From CBDFKB01 sp965248715 (GTDB taxonomy: Bacteria; Pseudomonadota; Alphaproteobacteria; Rhizobiales; Rhizobiaceae): a stretch of 64,000 bases of DNA. Shown piece after piece: positions 16,924 through 26,234 of this stretch. Each line of letters opens with the position of its first letter. The stretch's first letter is position 1. The stretch is taken from positions 310,001-374,000 of the forward strand of contig CBDFKB010000008.1 of assembly GCA_965248715.1 (NCBI GenBank). Direction: 5' to 3'. Under the pieces are notes generated by a model that did no database searches, was not told where the DNA came from, and saw nothing but the letters and a program-made list of their open reading frames with translations. A program made the position numbers and the translations under genes.

Positions 16924-18333
16924 ACTTTCGAAATGAGTCAGCCCGCGACGGTTTTCGTCCAACTGCAGGTCGGTGAAAAACGGCTCATGGGCGCGTTGCT
17001 CGCATTGCTTGCGCGAGCACAACCGGCAGTTGACGCCGACCTCGGTGACCATCGAACTGGAGTTCGGGTCGATCTGTTCCCCATAGACCAGTTCCGGTGC
17101 ATATTCGACCGGGCAGCCGAGCGACAGTGCCAGGCGTTTGTCCTCGGTGGTATATCGGATCGCCGGCCGGTCAACTGTGCGGTTGATGGTCAAATAGCGG
17201 CTGCGGTCCGGCATCTCGACCACCTGGATCAAAATTCGACCCGGCACGCGGAAACAATAATGCACGTCGAGGCGCGGACAGGCACCGCCGTAGCGCGCCA
17301 ACTGGATCGGTGTTGCATTAAAACGCTTGGACACATTGCCACCGCGGTCGATGCGAAGAAAAAAGAACGGAATACCGCGTTTGCCCGGCCGTTGCAGGGT
17401 GGTCATGCGATGGCAGACCTGTTCATACGAAACGGAAAACCGCGCCGCCAGGCGGTCGATGTCATATTTCGCATCCAACGCTTCTTGGTGAAATTCGCCA
17501 TAGGGCATCATCAGTGCGGCGGCGAAATAGTTGGCCAGTTCCACTCGGCAGCGTGACGCTGCGTGTTCGTTCTCGCTTATTTTCTCAGTCATCTGATTGT
17601 TGATCTGCTGCGGAAATTCGATCAGCGCAATCATGTGTGCAAGCTGAAACACCTTGTTGTTGTGGTCCAGGCCGTCCGACAGCAAAATATGGTTGTTGTC
17701 CTGGTCATAATAGCGAAGCGAATTGCCGAGCACTTCGTCGCGCACCAAAATGACCTCGACATTGTGCCAGCGGTGTAAATGGGACTTCAGCGCACCATAC
17801 ATTTCCTGGCGGTCGGTGATCGAATGACGGTAACAGTTTTGCGAACACGCTTCCAATTCCGGAAAATGGTTATTGTTGTTGCGAAAGAAGTCATGGACGG
17901 CTTGTTCAATGCTCATTTTGGCGTCGCCGGTCCCGGCAATCGCCTCATTTTGTTCCGCCAGCCGTTCGCCATAGGTCCGGTACGCATTGTAGATATTAAA
18001 CAGCCCGGTGATGAGATTGGGCGCACCATCGAGCGCACAGCGCAATTCCTCGATATCAGGGACCGTATCGCCAAAGGCCGGGTCCTTGGTGATCTCGCGT
18101 AGATTAGACAGCATTAGCCCGGTGTCGGAATGGGTCCATTCGCGCCAGTTGAGGCCGAATTTGTCGGACAAAGTGATCAGGAAATTCAGCGAGGCGCTGC
18201 GCTGATTGCGCTCGATCAAATTTACATAACTGGCGCTGATCTCGAGCTGGCGCGCCAATTCGGCCTGGGTCAAACCCCGCTTTTGGCGCAGTTCGCGCAA
18301 TTTAGGTCCGATAAAAATTTTCTCGCCAGCCAT
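16921..18333 (-). CDS. XRE-family regulator, ScfR/RamB/PccR type (HTH + IrrE-like + DUF2083)
   Basis: This 470-residue regulator has an N-terminal helix-turn-helix (residues 12-66, L-T-Q-A-E-L-A-R-Q-L-E-I-S-A-S-Y-V-N). The middle domain is of IrrE/ImmA type in which the zinc-protease HExxH is not present (L-A-H-M-I-A-L-I-E-F). The C-terminal DUF2083-like domain ends with a cysteine cluster (C-R-L-C-S-R-K-Q-C). Family members (RamB, PccR, ScfR) control acetate, propionyl-CoA and glyoxylate metabolism in response to acyl-CoA or short-chain acids. It lies 118 bp downstream of ppc on the same strand, at the end of the serine cycle gene set, so control of that set is plausible but inferred. Confidence 0.88.
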   Translation of the reverse strand: MAGEKIFIGPKLRELRQKRGLTQAELARQLEISASYVNLIERNQRSASLNFLITLSDKFGLNWREWTHSDTGLMLSNLREITKDPAFGDTVPDIEELRCALDGAPNLITGLFNIYNAYRTYGERLAEQNEAIAGTGDAKMSIEQAVHDFFRNNNNHFPELEACSQNCYRHSITDRQEMYGALKSHLHRWHNVEVILVRDEVLGNSLRYYDQDNNHILLSDGLDHNNKVFQLAHMIALIEFPQQINNQMTEKISENEHAASRCRVELANYFAAALMMPYGEFHQEALDAKYDIDRLAARFSVSYEQVCHRMTTLQRPGKRGIPFFFLRIDRGGNVSKRFNATPIQLARYGGACPRLDVHYCFRVPGRILIQVVEMPDRSRYLTINRTVDRPAIRYTTEDKRLALSLGCPVEYAPELVYGEQIDPNSSSMVTEVGVNCRLCSRKQCEQRAHEPFFTDLQLDENRRGLTHFES

Positions 18334-18386
18334 GGCGCCAATAGGCAGTCGGATTGGCCAAATGTCAAGATAGTTGTTGTCGACTA

Positions 18387-18394
18387 TTACAAAA
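18387..18394 (-). promoter_or_regulatory. TTTTGTAA site upstream of the ScfR-like gene
   Basis: On the minus strand the octamer TTTTGTAA lies about 54 bp before the regulator's ATG. The same octamer in both orientations makes up the inverted repeat in the sgaA-mclA divergent promoter. It resembles the TTTGCAAA half-site reported for RamB/PccR regulators. Autoregulation is a hypothesis. Confidence 0.35.
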
Positions 18395-18451
18395 TTACTA
18401 TGTGATCTCGGCGATCCTCCAGCATGTTAATTAGCTATTGCGGTCAATTGG

Positions 18452-21187
18452 TTATCCGGTCCAGCCGAGCCCGCTGGCAACACAGTTCATCGACATCAGC
18501 AAGGGCGCGGTGATCTCTTCGCGCCGCGCTGATTTTGCCGGCAGGGCGCGGAACTCACGCAGCAAGCTTACTTGCAGCCGGTTCGCCTGGTTGGTGACGC
18601 CACGCACCCGCTCGATGCGGTCGCGAAATGCTGGAAACCGCGCCGCCGGTTCCTGGCCGCCATTCAGTCGCATGATCCAGCTGCGGGTCCGTTCGAATTC
18701 GTTTTTCACCAGATCCAAAATCGCATCGGCATTCGGGTTATCCGGGTTCAGTTTGGCGTACAGGGCGCCGATGTCGAGATCGGTCTGGAACAGGGTTTTT
18801 TCCACCTCATCGACCACCAGACGAAACACCGCCGAACGGTCCATCATCTCAAGCAATAGCCCGGTACCATCGCTGCCACGAATATTTTCAAACGATTGCA
18901 ATGCGGTGCCGATGCCATACCAACCGGTCACCAGATGCCGGTTTTGGCTCCACGCAAACACCCACGGGATCGCCCGCAAATCATCAAGCGAAGCAGCGCC
19001 AAAGCGCTTGGCCGGCCTGGAGCCAATTTTCAACAGTGATAGTTCTTCGACCGGGCTCGCTTTTTGGAAATATTCGAGAAACCCGTCATGGCGCAACAAT
19101 TTGGTGTAGGCGACCTGCGACAGGCCGGACAAGGCTTCCAGCGCCTCGCCATGGTCGGGGTTTCTTTGCGGTGCCGTGTGGTTTTGGCTTCTAAATGAAT
19201 GGGCAATGACACCGGAGCACAATTGCTCCATCTCATACAGTGCAGTGCCGCGATTGGCATATTTCGACGACACTACTTCGCCCTGCTCGGTGATCCGCAT
19301 GCGACCGTTAATGGTATCCGGCGGTTGGGCGGCTATGGCGCGGCCGGTCGGCGCTCCACCGCGGCTGACAGAGCCGCCGCGACCATGAAAAAATCGAACT
19401 TCAATGCCGAGTTTACCGGCCGTGGCAAGCAATTTGTTTTGTGCCTTGATCAATTCCCAGGTCGAACACAGAAAGCCACCGTCCTTGTTGGAATCTGAAT
19501 AACCAAGCATGATTTCCTGGCTGTTATTGTAGGCGGCGATTGAGCGACGGATCAGCGGCACCCGGCAAAGGTCGCTGAGGATCGTCGACGAGCCCCGCAA
19601 ATCGTCAATGGTTTCAAATAGCGGCACCACTTGAAGATTGACCGGCGCGGTCACGTCGCCGCCGGAATTAAGCCCACAAATCCGCGCCAGTGCATAGACC
19701 GCCAACAAATCTTCGGCCGACCGGGTCATGCTCAAGATGAAGGCGCCGACCGCGTTCGGATCGGGTCCCTGCCAGACCCGTCCGAGCAATTTCATCAGGT
19801 CGACGGTTTCGCGCGCCATCGGTGACAGTTCGCCCGGCAACTCTAGCGGCAGCGATTGCGCATTAAGATGGCGCCGCAACACAATCGCCCATTGCCCGGT
19901 GCCGGTTTCCAAATTCGCGCATTGTGGGTCACCAAGACACAGAATTTCCAGCAACACCCCATTGATCACGGTGGAGTTCTGCCGGATGTCGAGTGACACG
20001 GTGCGGAACCCAAAAGTCTGTACCTGCTGGCGTAGTGGTTTGAGATGGTGCCCGGCAAGCCCGTGGGAGCCGACATGGGAAAGACAGGTTTCAAGCAGCG
20101 TCAAATCTTCGGCCAGCAGGCGCGGATTGGCATAGGCCAGGGGGTCGGTGGCGTCTATTTCCATGCGCTCGATCTTAAAATCGACTGCGTTCAGAAATTG
20201 CCGGAAGAATTCGCCTGGGTTGCGGATTTCACAGGTCTGTGCCAGGCCGGTTTCCTGCAACAGGGTGTCAAGCCGGTCACTTGCGGCCGGGGGCAAGTCG
20301 ACCGCATTGCTTGAAATGCTGAGCAAATGGATAAGTTGGGCAATGCGGGCGCGGTAGTGCTGCAGGACCACGACCCGGCTATGGTCGATCGCGTCAGTGG
20401 TAGTGCGCCAGGTAACATTGGGATTGCCATCCCGGTCGCCGCCGATCCAAGACGAAAACCTGAAGAAACTGGGCACCGGGTATTTCGCGCCCGGCACTTG
20501 GCGTTTGAGCGCCCGCTCAACCTGGCCATACAATTGCGGAACCGTGTCAAAGATGATGTCGCGGAAAAAATGCAGACCCCAGGAGATCTCCTGGTCGAGC
20601 GAGGGGCGTTCCAAGCGCAGTTCGCCGGTCATCCACAACAGATCGATTTCGTTGCGCAGGCTCTCAACGTGGCGCGCGCGCTCATCGGGGGTCCAGCGAT
20701 CGGTTTCCAGATCGACAAGCTTGCGATAGATGCGCCGATGGATCTCCAGTACGGTTACCCGTTTGGCCTCGGTCGGGTGCGCGGTCAAAGTCGGACAGAT
20801 ATCGAGCCTCGTCAGTAGCCGCGAAATATCGGTTTTTTCCGCTTTGTCCGCGAGCGACGAAAACACATTGTGGATCGAGTTTTGCACCTGTTCGGGGCCA
20901 AGCGAAGTCTCGACCGCTCGGCGCTCACGCATGGCGCAATTTTCCAAAGCAATGTTAAGCAATTGCAGCCAAATGTTCGACGCCTGTAGGGTTGCGACCT
21001 GATCGTCAGGCGATTGAAAATTGGCCAGGTCGGCATGTTCGAGAACCGAGGCCACATTGGGCGCATGCTGGCGGATCACGTCCGCGAGCAGTTCGCGCAG
21101 CAAATCGACCAAAGCCTCGCCTTGCGGATCAAGCACGGTGATCGGCGTTTCGGCTGCTTCAACAGCGCGTGTGGCGGCTGCAATCAT
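18452..21187 (-). CDS. ppc: Phosphoenolpyruvate carboxylase
   Basis: This 911-residue enzyme carboxylates PEP to oxaloacetate, the second carbon-fixing step of the serine cycle. The catalytic histidine lies in L-T-A-H-P-T-E-A-K-R (about residue 136), the PEP-binding loop is F-H-G-R-G-G-S-V-S-R-G-G, and the conserved G-Y-S-D-S-N-K-D-G-G is present. The C-terminus ends in A-S-G-L-G-W-T-G rather than the usual R-N-T-G or Q-N-T-G. The start is the ATG at 21187, two bases after the hprA stop; the longer frame to 21322 runs into hprA. It is co-transcribed with hprA, mtkB and mtkA. Confidence 0.95.
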   Translation of the reverse strand: MIAAATRAVEAAETPITVLDPQGEALVDLLRELLADVIRQHAPNVASVLEHADLANFQSPDDQVATLQASNIWLQLLNIALENCAMRERRAVETSLGPEQVQNSIHNVFSSLADKAEKTDISRLLTRLDICPTLTAHPTEAKRVTVLEIHRRIYRKLVDLETDRWTPDERARHVESLRNEIDLLWMTGELRLERPSLDQEISWGLHFFRDIIFDTVPQLYGQVERALKRQVPGAKYPVPSFFRFSSWIGGDRDGNPNVTWRTTTDAIDHSRVVVLQHYRARIAQLIHLLSISSNAVDLPPAASDRLDTLLQETGLAQTCEIRNPGEFFRQFLNAVDFKIERMEIDATDPLAYANPRLLAEDLTLLETCLSHVGSHGLAGHHLKPLRQQVQTFGFRTVSLDIRQNSTVINGVLLEILCLGDPQCANLETGTGQWAIVLRRHLNAQSLPLELPGELSPMARETVDLMKLLGRVWQGPDPNAVGAFILSMTRSAEDLLAVYALARICGLNSGGDVTAPVNLQVVPLFETIDDLRGSSTILSDLCRVPLIRRSIAAYNNSQEIMLGYSDSNKDGGFLCSTWELIKAQNKLLATAGKLGIEVRFFHGRGGSVSRGGAPTGRAIAAQPPDTINGRMRITEQGEVVSSKYANRGTALYEMEQLCSGVIAHSFRSQNHTAPQRNPDHGEALEALSGLSQVAYTKLLRHDGFLEYFQKASPVEELSLLKIGSRPAKRFGAASLDDLRAIPWVFAWSQNRHLVTGWYGIGTALQSFENIRGSDGTGLLLEMMDRSAVFRLVVDEVEKTLFQTDLDIGALYAKLNPDNPNADAILDLVKNEFERTRSWIMRLNGGQEPAARFPAFRDRIERVRGVTNQANRLQVSLLREFRALPAKSARREEITAPLLMSMNCVASGLGWTG

Positions 21188-21189
21188 GA

Positions 21190-22161
21190 TCAGGCTACCC
21201 GATCGGCCGGTTCGTCGCCGGCGAAAAATGCGGTCAAATTGTCGATGACGCGAAAACCCATCGCTTCGCGGGTTTCGCGGGTGGCGCTGCCAAGATGGGG
21301 CAAGAGCACCGCATTCTCGCATTGCAACAGGCTCAAGCGTACCTTCGGTTCGCCGTCAAATACGTCGAGACCGGCGCCGGCGATCGCGCCTCTCGACAGA
21401 CATTGCGCCAAGGCATCTTCGTCAACCACCTCGCCGCGCGCAGTGTTGATCAAAAAAGCGTCAGGTTTCATCAATGCCAACCGCTCCCCATTGATAAGAT
21501 GGCGGTTGGCATCACCGCCGGGGCAGTGCAAGGAAACGAAATCGGCATCGGCCAACAATTGCTCCAAATCATCGACCTGGGTGGCGCTGCACTCAGCGAG
21601 AACGGCCGGATCGAGCGGCGAACGGTTCTGCACCAAGATCTTCATGCCAAAGCCGAAATGGGCCCGTTTGGCAGTTTCGCGGCCGATACGGCCATAACCA
21701 ACGATACCGAGCACCTTGCCAGATATTTTCTGGCCAATCAGATGGGTCGGCCGCCACCCGGTCCAGCTTCCAGCGCGCAATTCGCGCTCGCCTTCGCCGG
21801 CGCGCCGCGCCGCCATTAGCATCAAGGTGATGGCAATGTCGGCGGTGCACTCACTCAACACGTCCGGAGTATTGGTGACAACAATGCCCTTGGCGCGGGC
21901 TAAATCGATGTCGATATGACTGTAGCCAACCCCGTAATTGCCGATAATCCGGGTTCTTGGTGCATCGACATCGAGCACTGCGGCGCCGATTTTGTCGGTA
22001 ACCGTAGGCAGCAGCGCATCGAAATTGGTGAGCGCCGCGCGAAGTTCATCTTCGCTTAGCTGCGTGTCGGTCTCGTTGAATACTGGATCATACAGAAAAT
22101 TCAGCCGGTCCTCGACCGCCTTCGGCCACCGCCGCGTCACCAATATTTTTGCCCTAGCCAT
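21190..22161 (-). CDS. hprA: Hydroxypyruvate reductase / D-glycerate dehydrogenase
   Basis: This 323-residue D-2-hydroxyacid dehydrogenase reduces hydroxypyruvate to D-glycerate in the serine cycle. The NAD(P) fold has G-I-V-G-Y-G-R-I-G (about residues 152-160). The catalytic triad is the Arg in N-T-A-R-G-E-V-V, the Glu in D-V-F-D-G-E-P and the His in L-P-H-L-G-S-A-T. The N-Y-G-V-G-Y-S-H-I-D segment is of the glyoxylate/hydroxypyruvate reductase type. It lies 21 bp downstream of mtkB and 2 bp upstream of ppc. Glyoxylate reductase activity is possible too, but the context favours hydroxypyruvate. Confidence 0.9.
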   Translation of the reverse strand: MARAKILVTRRWPKAVEDRLNFLYDPVFNETDTQLSEDELRAALTNFDALLPTVTDKIGAAVLDVDAPRTRIIGNYGVGYSHIDIDLARAKGIVVTNTPDVLSECTADIAITLMLMAARRAGEGERELRAGSWTGWRPTHLIGQKISGKVLGIVGYGRIGRETAKRAHFGFGMKILVQNRSPLDPAVLAECSATQVDDLEQLLADADFVSLHCPGGDANRHLINGERLALMKPDAFLINTARGEVVDEDALAQCLSRGAIAGAGLDVFDGEPKVRLSLLQCENAVLLPHLGSATRETREAMGFRVIDNLTAFFAGDEPADRVA

Positions 22162-22182
22162 GCTTTCTTTCCGATCCCGTGC

Positions 22183-23073
22183 CTACGCCGCCTGGCGTAA
22201 CGCGGCAGCGACCGTCGAACCGATTTCCGACGGGGTTGGCGCGATCATTGCGCCAACTTCCCTGAGCAATTCAACCTTTTCCGGCGCGCTTTCGCCGAAA
22301 GCGGAAATGATCGCACCGGCGTGTCCCATGCGCTTGCCTTTCGGCGCGCTGAGCCCGGCCACATAAGCGACTACCGGCTTGCTCATATGTTCGCCAATAA
22401 ATTGCGCAGCTTGCGCTTCCTGGGGGCCGCCGATCTCGCCGATCATAACCACCGCGCTAGTCTTGGGGTCGGTTTCGAACAGTTGCAAAATGTCCTTAAA
22501 CGAACTGCCATTGATCGGATCGCCACCGATCCCCACACTGGTCGACACGCCGATACCCATTTCCTTCATCTGCGACGCCGCTTCATAGCCAAGCGTACCG
22601 GAACGCCCGACAATGCCGATCGATCCGGGCAGATAGATGTGGCCCGGCATGATCCCGGCGAACGCCTCGCCGGGTGTGACAATACCGGCGCAGTTGGGGC
22701 CGAGCAGTTGCATGCGGCGTTCTCTTGGGTAGCGGCGCATGAAGCGTTTTACCCGCATCATGTCTTGCGCCGGAATGCCGTCGGTGATCGACACGGTCAG
22801 TTTAAGGCCGGCATCGGCGGCTTCCATGATCGAATCGGCGGCAAACGGCGGCGGCACGATTACCAGGGACGCGGTGGCACCGGTCGCAGCCACCGCGTCC
22901 TTAACGGTGTCGAACACCGGAACCCCAAGTGCGGTTTCGCCACCACGCCCAGGAACCACGCCGGCGACAACTTTGGTGCCATATTCGATCATTTCCCGGG
23001 TATGGAAGGTGCCGATGCGCCCGGTAATGCCCTGGACGATGACCGGGGTGTCCTTGTTGATCAAGATGCTCAT
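22183..23073 (-). CDS. mtkB: Malate--CoA ligase (malate thiokinase) alpha subunit
   Basis: This 296-residue protein is a succinyl-CoA synthetase alpha-like subunit. The CoA-binding start G-I-T-G-R-I-G is present, with G-R-S-G-T-L-G-Y-E-A further on and the phosphorylated histidine (about H251) in K-R-M-G-H-A-G-A-I. With MtkA it activates malate to malyl-CoA at the cost of ATP. The placement between mtkA and hprA/ppc, with malyl-CoA lyase nearby, separates it from a citric-acid-cycle SucD. It overlaps mtkA by 4 bp. Confidence 0.92.
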   Translation of the reverse strand: MSILINKDTPVIVQGITGRIGTFHTREMIEYGTKVVAGVVPGRGGETALGVPVFDTVKDAVAATGATASLVIVPPPFAADSIMEAADAGLKLTVSITDGIPAQDMMRVKRFMRRYPRERRMQLLGPNCAGIVTPGEAFAGIMPGHIYLPGSIGIVGRSGTLGYEAASQMKEMGIGVSTSVGIGGDPINGSSFKDILQLFETDPKTSAVVMIGEIGGPQEAQAAQFIGEHMSKPVVAYVAGLSAPKGKRMGHAGAIISAFGESAPEKVELLREVGAMIAPTPSEIGSTVAAALRQAA

Positions 23074-24269
23074 GATGCGATCGCCATTTTTCTGTTTTGG
23101 GTTGGATTGGCTACACAGCTTTCGACCGCGGCGCTGGCAGCCTGGGCGAGGGTTGTGGCAGTAATGATCGGCAAACCGCTGTCGGCCAGGATTTCACGCC
23201 CGCGTTCCACATTGGTGCCTGCAAGCCGCACCACCACCGGGATATCGAGCGTACTAGCTTCCAGCGCCTGCACCACCCCTTCGGCGACCCAGTCGCAGCG
23301 GTTGATACCGGCAAAGATATTGACCAGGATCGCGTCGACATTTTCGTCAGACTTGACCATACGGAACGCCTTGGCAACCCGCTCCGGCGAAGCGCCGCCG
23401 CCAATGTCGAGAAAATTCGCCGGTTGGCCGCCGGCCAGTTTGATCATGTCCATGGTCGCCATCGCCAGGCCGGCGCCGTTGACGATACAGCCGATATTAC
23501 CTTCCAGCCCGACATAGCTCAGACCGCGATCGGTGGCCCTGGTCTCGCGAATGTCTTCCTGGCTCTTATCGCGCAATTCGGAGATTTCCGGACGACGGAA
23601 CATCGCATTGTCGTCGAATGCCATCTTGGCATCGAGCGCCAGCACCGAGCCGTCGACGGTAACCACCAACGGATTGATTTCAACCATGGTGGCGTCGAGT
23701 TCGCGAAACGCGCGATAGCAACCTTGTATAGTTGTCACCGCCTGATTGATCTGGTTGGCACCGATGCCCAACTTAAACACGATTTCACGGGCCTGGAATT
23801 CCTGAAGACCGGTGGCCGGGTCGACCACGCTACGGATGATCGAGGTCGGATTTTCGGCGGCAATCTCCTCGATCTCCATACCGCCGGCGGTGGAGGCGAC
23901 GATGACGATCCGCTCCATGGTGCGGTCGAGCACAAAGCCGAGATAGAGTTCGCAATCGATATCGACCGCGCCTTCCACATAGACCCGGTAGACCACTTTT
24001 CCGGCCGGGCCGGATTGGTTGGTAACGATCTTCTTGCCGAACATGTCATTGGCGGCGTCGAATACCTCATGTTCGCTATCGCACAGCTGGACGCCACCCG
24101 CTTTGCCGCGGCCGCCAGTGTGGACCTGAGCCTTGACGACCCATTTTTCGCCGCCGATTTCATGGGCGCGGTATCCGGCCTGTTCGGGGCTGTAGGCAAG
24201 ACCGCCTGGCGGCACTTTAATACCGAAACCCTGGAGGATTTCCTTAGCCTGATATTCGTGAATGTCCAT
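23070..24269 (-). CDS. mtkA: Malate--CoA ligase (malate thiokinase) beta subunit
   Basis: This 399-residue ATP-grasp subunit resembles succinyl-CoA synthetase beta. It begins M-D-I-H-E-Y-Q-A-K and has the G-G-R-G-K-A-G-G-V ATP loop near residue 54, the E-I-N-P-L metal site and the G-G-G-A-S-P-E-R-V C-terminal block. The ATG at 24269 has GGAGG 6 bp upstream, which excludes the nine-residue longer frame. It forms malyl-CoA with MtkB; malyl-CoA is then split by MclA, encoded divergently at 26.4 kb. Confidence 0.92.
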   Translation of the reverse strand: MDIHEYQAKEILQGFGIKVPPGGLAYSPEQAGYRAHEIGGEKWVVKAQVHTGGRGKAGGVQLCDSEHEVFDAANDMFGKKIVTNQSGPAGKVVYRVYVEGAVDIDCELYLGFVLDRTMERIVIVASTAGGMEIEEIAAENPTSIIRSVVDPATGLQEFQAREIVFKLGIGANQINQAVTTIQGCYRAFRELDATMVEINPLVVTVDGSVLALDAKMAFDDNAMFRRPEISELRDKSQEDIRETRATDRGLSYVGLEGNIGCIVNGAGLAMATMDMIKLAGGQPANFLDIGGGASPERVAKAFRMVKSDENVDAILVNIFAGINRCDWVAEGVVQALEASTLDIPVVVRLAGTNVERGREILADSGLPIITATTLAQAASAAVESCVANPTQNRKMAIAS

Positions 24270-24359
24270 GATCGCCTCCAATGGGCATAGGGGCATCGGC
24301 CACCTACGCCAAGCGGCGCAGGTGTTGGGTTATTTCCAAGAGTTATACTTGTTCGCTAG

Positions 24360-24461
24360 GCCGTGTCACCCAAAAGTGGGTACTGGTTTTGGGAGAAAAG
24401 ACACGCATAAACAAAGAGATAGCGCGACGAAGTTATTCCAACGCTTCGTTATAAGCGCTAG
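24360..24461 (+). repeat. Palindromic intergenic repeat A, copy 3
   Basis: This copy lies within the serine cycle gene set, between the small unrecognised gene and mtkA. It carries several substitutions (TACTGG for TACCGG, AGACACGC for TGACACGC, CGTTATAAGCG for CGTGACAAGCG), so it is a diverged copy. Both hairpins remain largely foldable. It may separate two transcripts or act as an RNA-processing site. Confidence 0.85.
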
Positions 24462-24477
24462 ACTGGGGTTGGCTCGA

Positions 24478-24906
24478 TCAGCAGGCCAGGCTGCCGAACC
24501 GCGCGGCGCTGGTAGCCGGGTTATAGGTCGCCGCGTCCAGATATTCGTGTGGCTCTTCCACCAGATACAATTCGCGGCTGACAAAAGGTATGTCGAGCTG
24601 CTGGCAGAAGCGGGCGACGGCTGCCGGTTGATCGGTTACCACCAACACGTTGTGCCCGTTTTCGGTGATCGTGCGATAGAGCTCGTTTTCCTGGCGCGAG
24701 GTGGCGCCGAGCAAATCGGTCGGTGATTGATCGAGCCCGACACGGAAATTCTTTAACCGGCGTAACACGGTTTCTTCGATCGGAAACGCGCGACCATTTT
24801 CGCAACGGCGAAGATCGATCACACAATGATGTGGGAATTTCCGGTTGTCGTAAATGTGTTCAACATTAAGGCTGGTAGTGATGGTAACCCGAAATGCGTT
24901 GGCCAT
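24478..24906 (-). CDS. Unrecognised protein in the serine cycle gene set
   Basis: This 142-residue protein, M-A-N-A-F-R-V onward, lies 10 bp downstream of sgaA with a good ribosome site (GAGGAG) before the ATG at 24906. It is clearly translated with sgaA. It alternates short beta-like strands (C-V-I-D-L-R-R, N-V-L-V-V-T-D) and helices. This vaguely recalls rhodanese or tyrosine-phosphatase folds, but no CX5R active-site loop is present, so no enzyme function is claimed. The C-terminus ends in cysteine. The longer frame to 25104 runs into sgaA and is not used. Confidence 0.75.
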   Translation of the reverse strand: MANAFRVTITTSLNVEHIYDNRKFPHHCVIDLRRCENGRAFPIEETVLRRLKNFRVGLDQSPTDLLGATSRQENELYRTITENGHNVLVVTDQPAAVARFCQQLDIPFVSRELYLVEEPHEYLDAATYNPATSAARFGSLAC

Positions 24907-24916
24907 GATATTCTCC

Positions 24917-26122
24917 TCAAGCAGCCTGTTGTTGCTGATTTTCGTTTTTGCGAACGAACATTGACTGGGCAGCGGCAACACCGGAACCAAGCTCGATAGC
25001 CATGCCGCAATCGTGCATTGCCATTTCCGCACCGGCGAGCGCCTGCAGCACCATGATTTCGTTGAGATCGCCGAGGTGGCCGATCCTAAACACCTTGCCG
25101 GCAAGCTTGTTCAGCCCGGAGCCGAGCGAAAGATTGTAGCGATAATAGGCAGCTTTGAGGATTTCGGCACTGTCGATATTTGCCGGAACCATAATCGCTG
25201 AAACCGTATCGGAGTACAGCGACGCTTCGCGGGCACATAGATCAAGCCCCCAGGCATGGATGCCGGCCCTGACTGCGGTCGCCAAGCGGGTGTGGCGGGC
25301 GATCACATTGTCGAGCCCTTCCTCGAACATAAAATCGAGGGACGCCCGCAATCCGTGGAACATAGTGGTTGCCGGCGTATAGGGGAAATGCCCGGTAGCA
25401 TTGGCTTTCAACATGTCGTCGAAACTTAAAAAGGTGCGCGGTAAATTGGCGCAAGCGCGCCGCTCCAACGCTTTCTGACTGACGCCAACAATGGCCAGGC
25501 CGGTGGGCAGCATAAAACCCTTTTGCGACCCGGAAACCACTACGTCGACCCCCCATTCGTCCATGCGGAAATCGAGCGACCCGACCGAGCTGACCCCGTC
25601 GACGCACAATAGCGCCGGATGGTTTAGATCATCGAGGACAGTGCGGATTTCGGCGATGTTGGAAACCACTCCGGTGGCGGTCTCGTTATGGCAGGCGAAA
25701 ACGCCCTTGATTTGATGGCCGGTATCCTGTTCGAGGATTTGGCGATAGCGGTCATGCGGCACGCCCAGGCCCCATTCGACTTCGCAATGGTTCACATCAA
25801 GGCCGAAGCGCTTGGCCATCTCGGTCCACAGCAGCGAGAATTGGCCGAAACTGCTCATCAGCACCTGGTCGCCAACAGAAAATAAATTGGCTATGCATGA
25901 TTCCCAGCCGGCGGTGCCGCTGCCTGGAAAAATGAAGACTTCGCTTTCGGCAGTACGCATGACTTTTTTGATGTCAGCAAACAGCGGCAAGGTCAGCTCG
26001 CCGAAATCCGGTGCGCGCATATCCTGCATTGACACGTTTAGCGCCTGGCGCACTTTGTCAGGAATATTGGTCGGGCCGGGGATGAAGAGGCCGGTTTTAC
26101 CGTTTGTGTTCTTGTCTAGCAT
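24917..26122 (-). CDS. sgaA: Serine--glyoxylate aminotransferase
   Basis: This 401-residue class V aminotransferase converts serine and glyoxylate to hydroxypyruvate and glycine, the entry step of the serine cycle. The PLP lysine is about K201 in S-G-S-Q-K-G-F. The N-terminal F-I-P-G-P-T-N-I-P, the P-G-S-G-T-A-G-W-E and the C-V-D-G-V-S-S-V-G blocks are those of the serine-glyoxylate family. I place the start at the ATG at 26122 (AGGAAAG upstream); the frame could extend to 26170 without conserved sequence. It is the first gene of the leftward serine cycle transcript and is divergent from mclA. Confidence 0.95.
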   Translation of the reverse strand: MLDKNTNGKTGLFIPGPTNIPDKVRQALNVSMQDMRAPDFGELTLPLFADIKKVMRTAESEVFIFPGSGTAGWESCIANLFSVGDQVLMSSFGQFSLLWTEMAKRFGLDVNHCEVEWGLGVPHDRYRQILEQDTGHQIKGVFACHNETATGVVSNIAEIRTVLDDLNHPALLCVDGVSSVGSLDFRMDEWGVDVVVSGSQKGFMLPTGLAIVGVSQKALERRACANLPRTFLSFDDMLKANATGHFPYTPATTMFHGLRASLDFMFEEGLDNVIARHTRLATAVRAGIHAWGLDLCAREASLYSDTVSAIMVPANIDSAEILKAAYYRYNLSLGSGLNKLAGKVFRIGHLGDLNEIMVLQALAGAEMAMHDCGMAIELGSGVAAAQSMFVRKNENQQQQAA

Positions 26123-26234
26123 CGGATTGTCTTTCCTGCGGGAATGGACTTTCCGGGTTGATAATAGCAATTTCAGCGCACGGAAAGAAAAAACGTGTCA
26201 ATGTGTACTGGTAGTAATTTACATATTAGACAAA

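Noticed and set aside
22321..24290. Two long plus-strand frames of 397-398 codons opposite mtkB and mtkA
   Set aside because: They are antisense shadows of strongly conserved genes in a GC-rich genome; no family similarity and no ribosome site.
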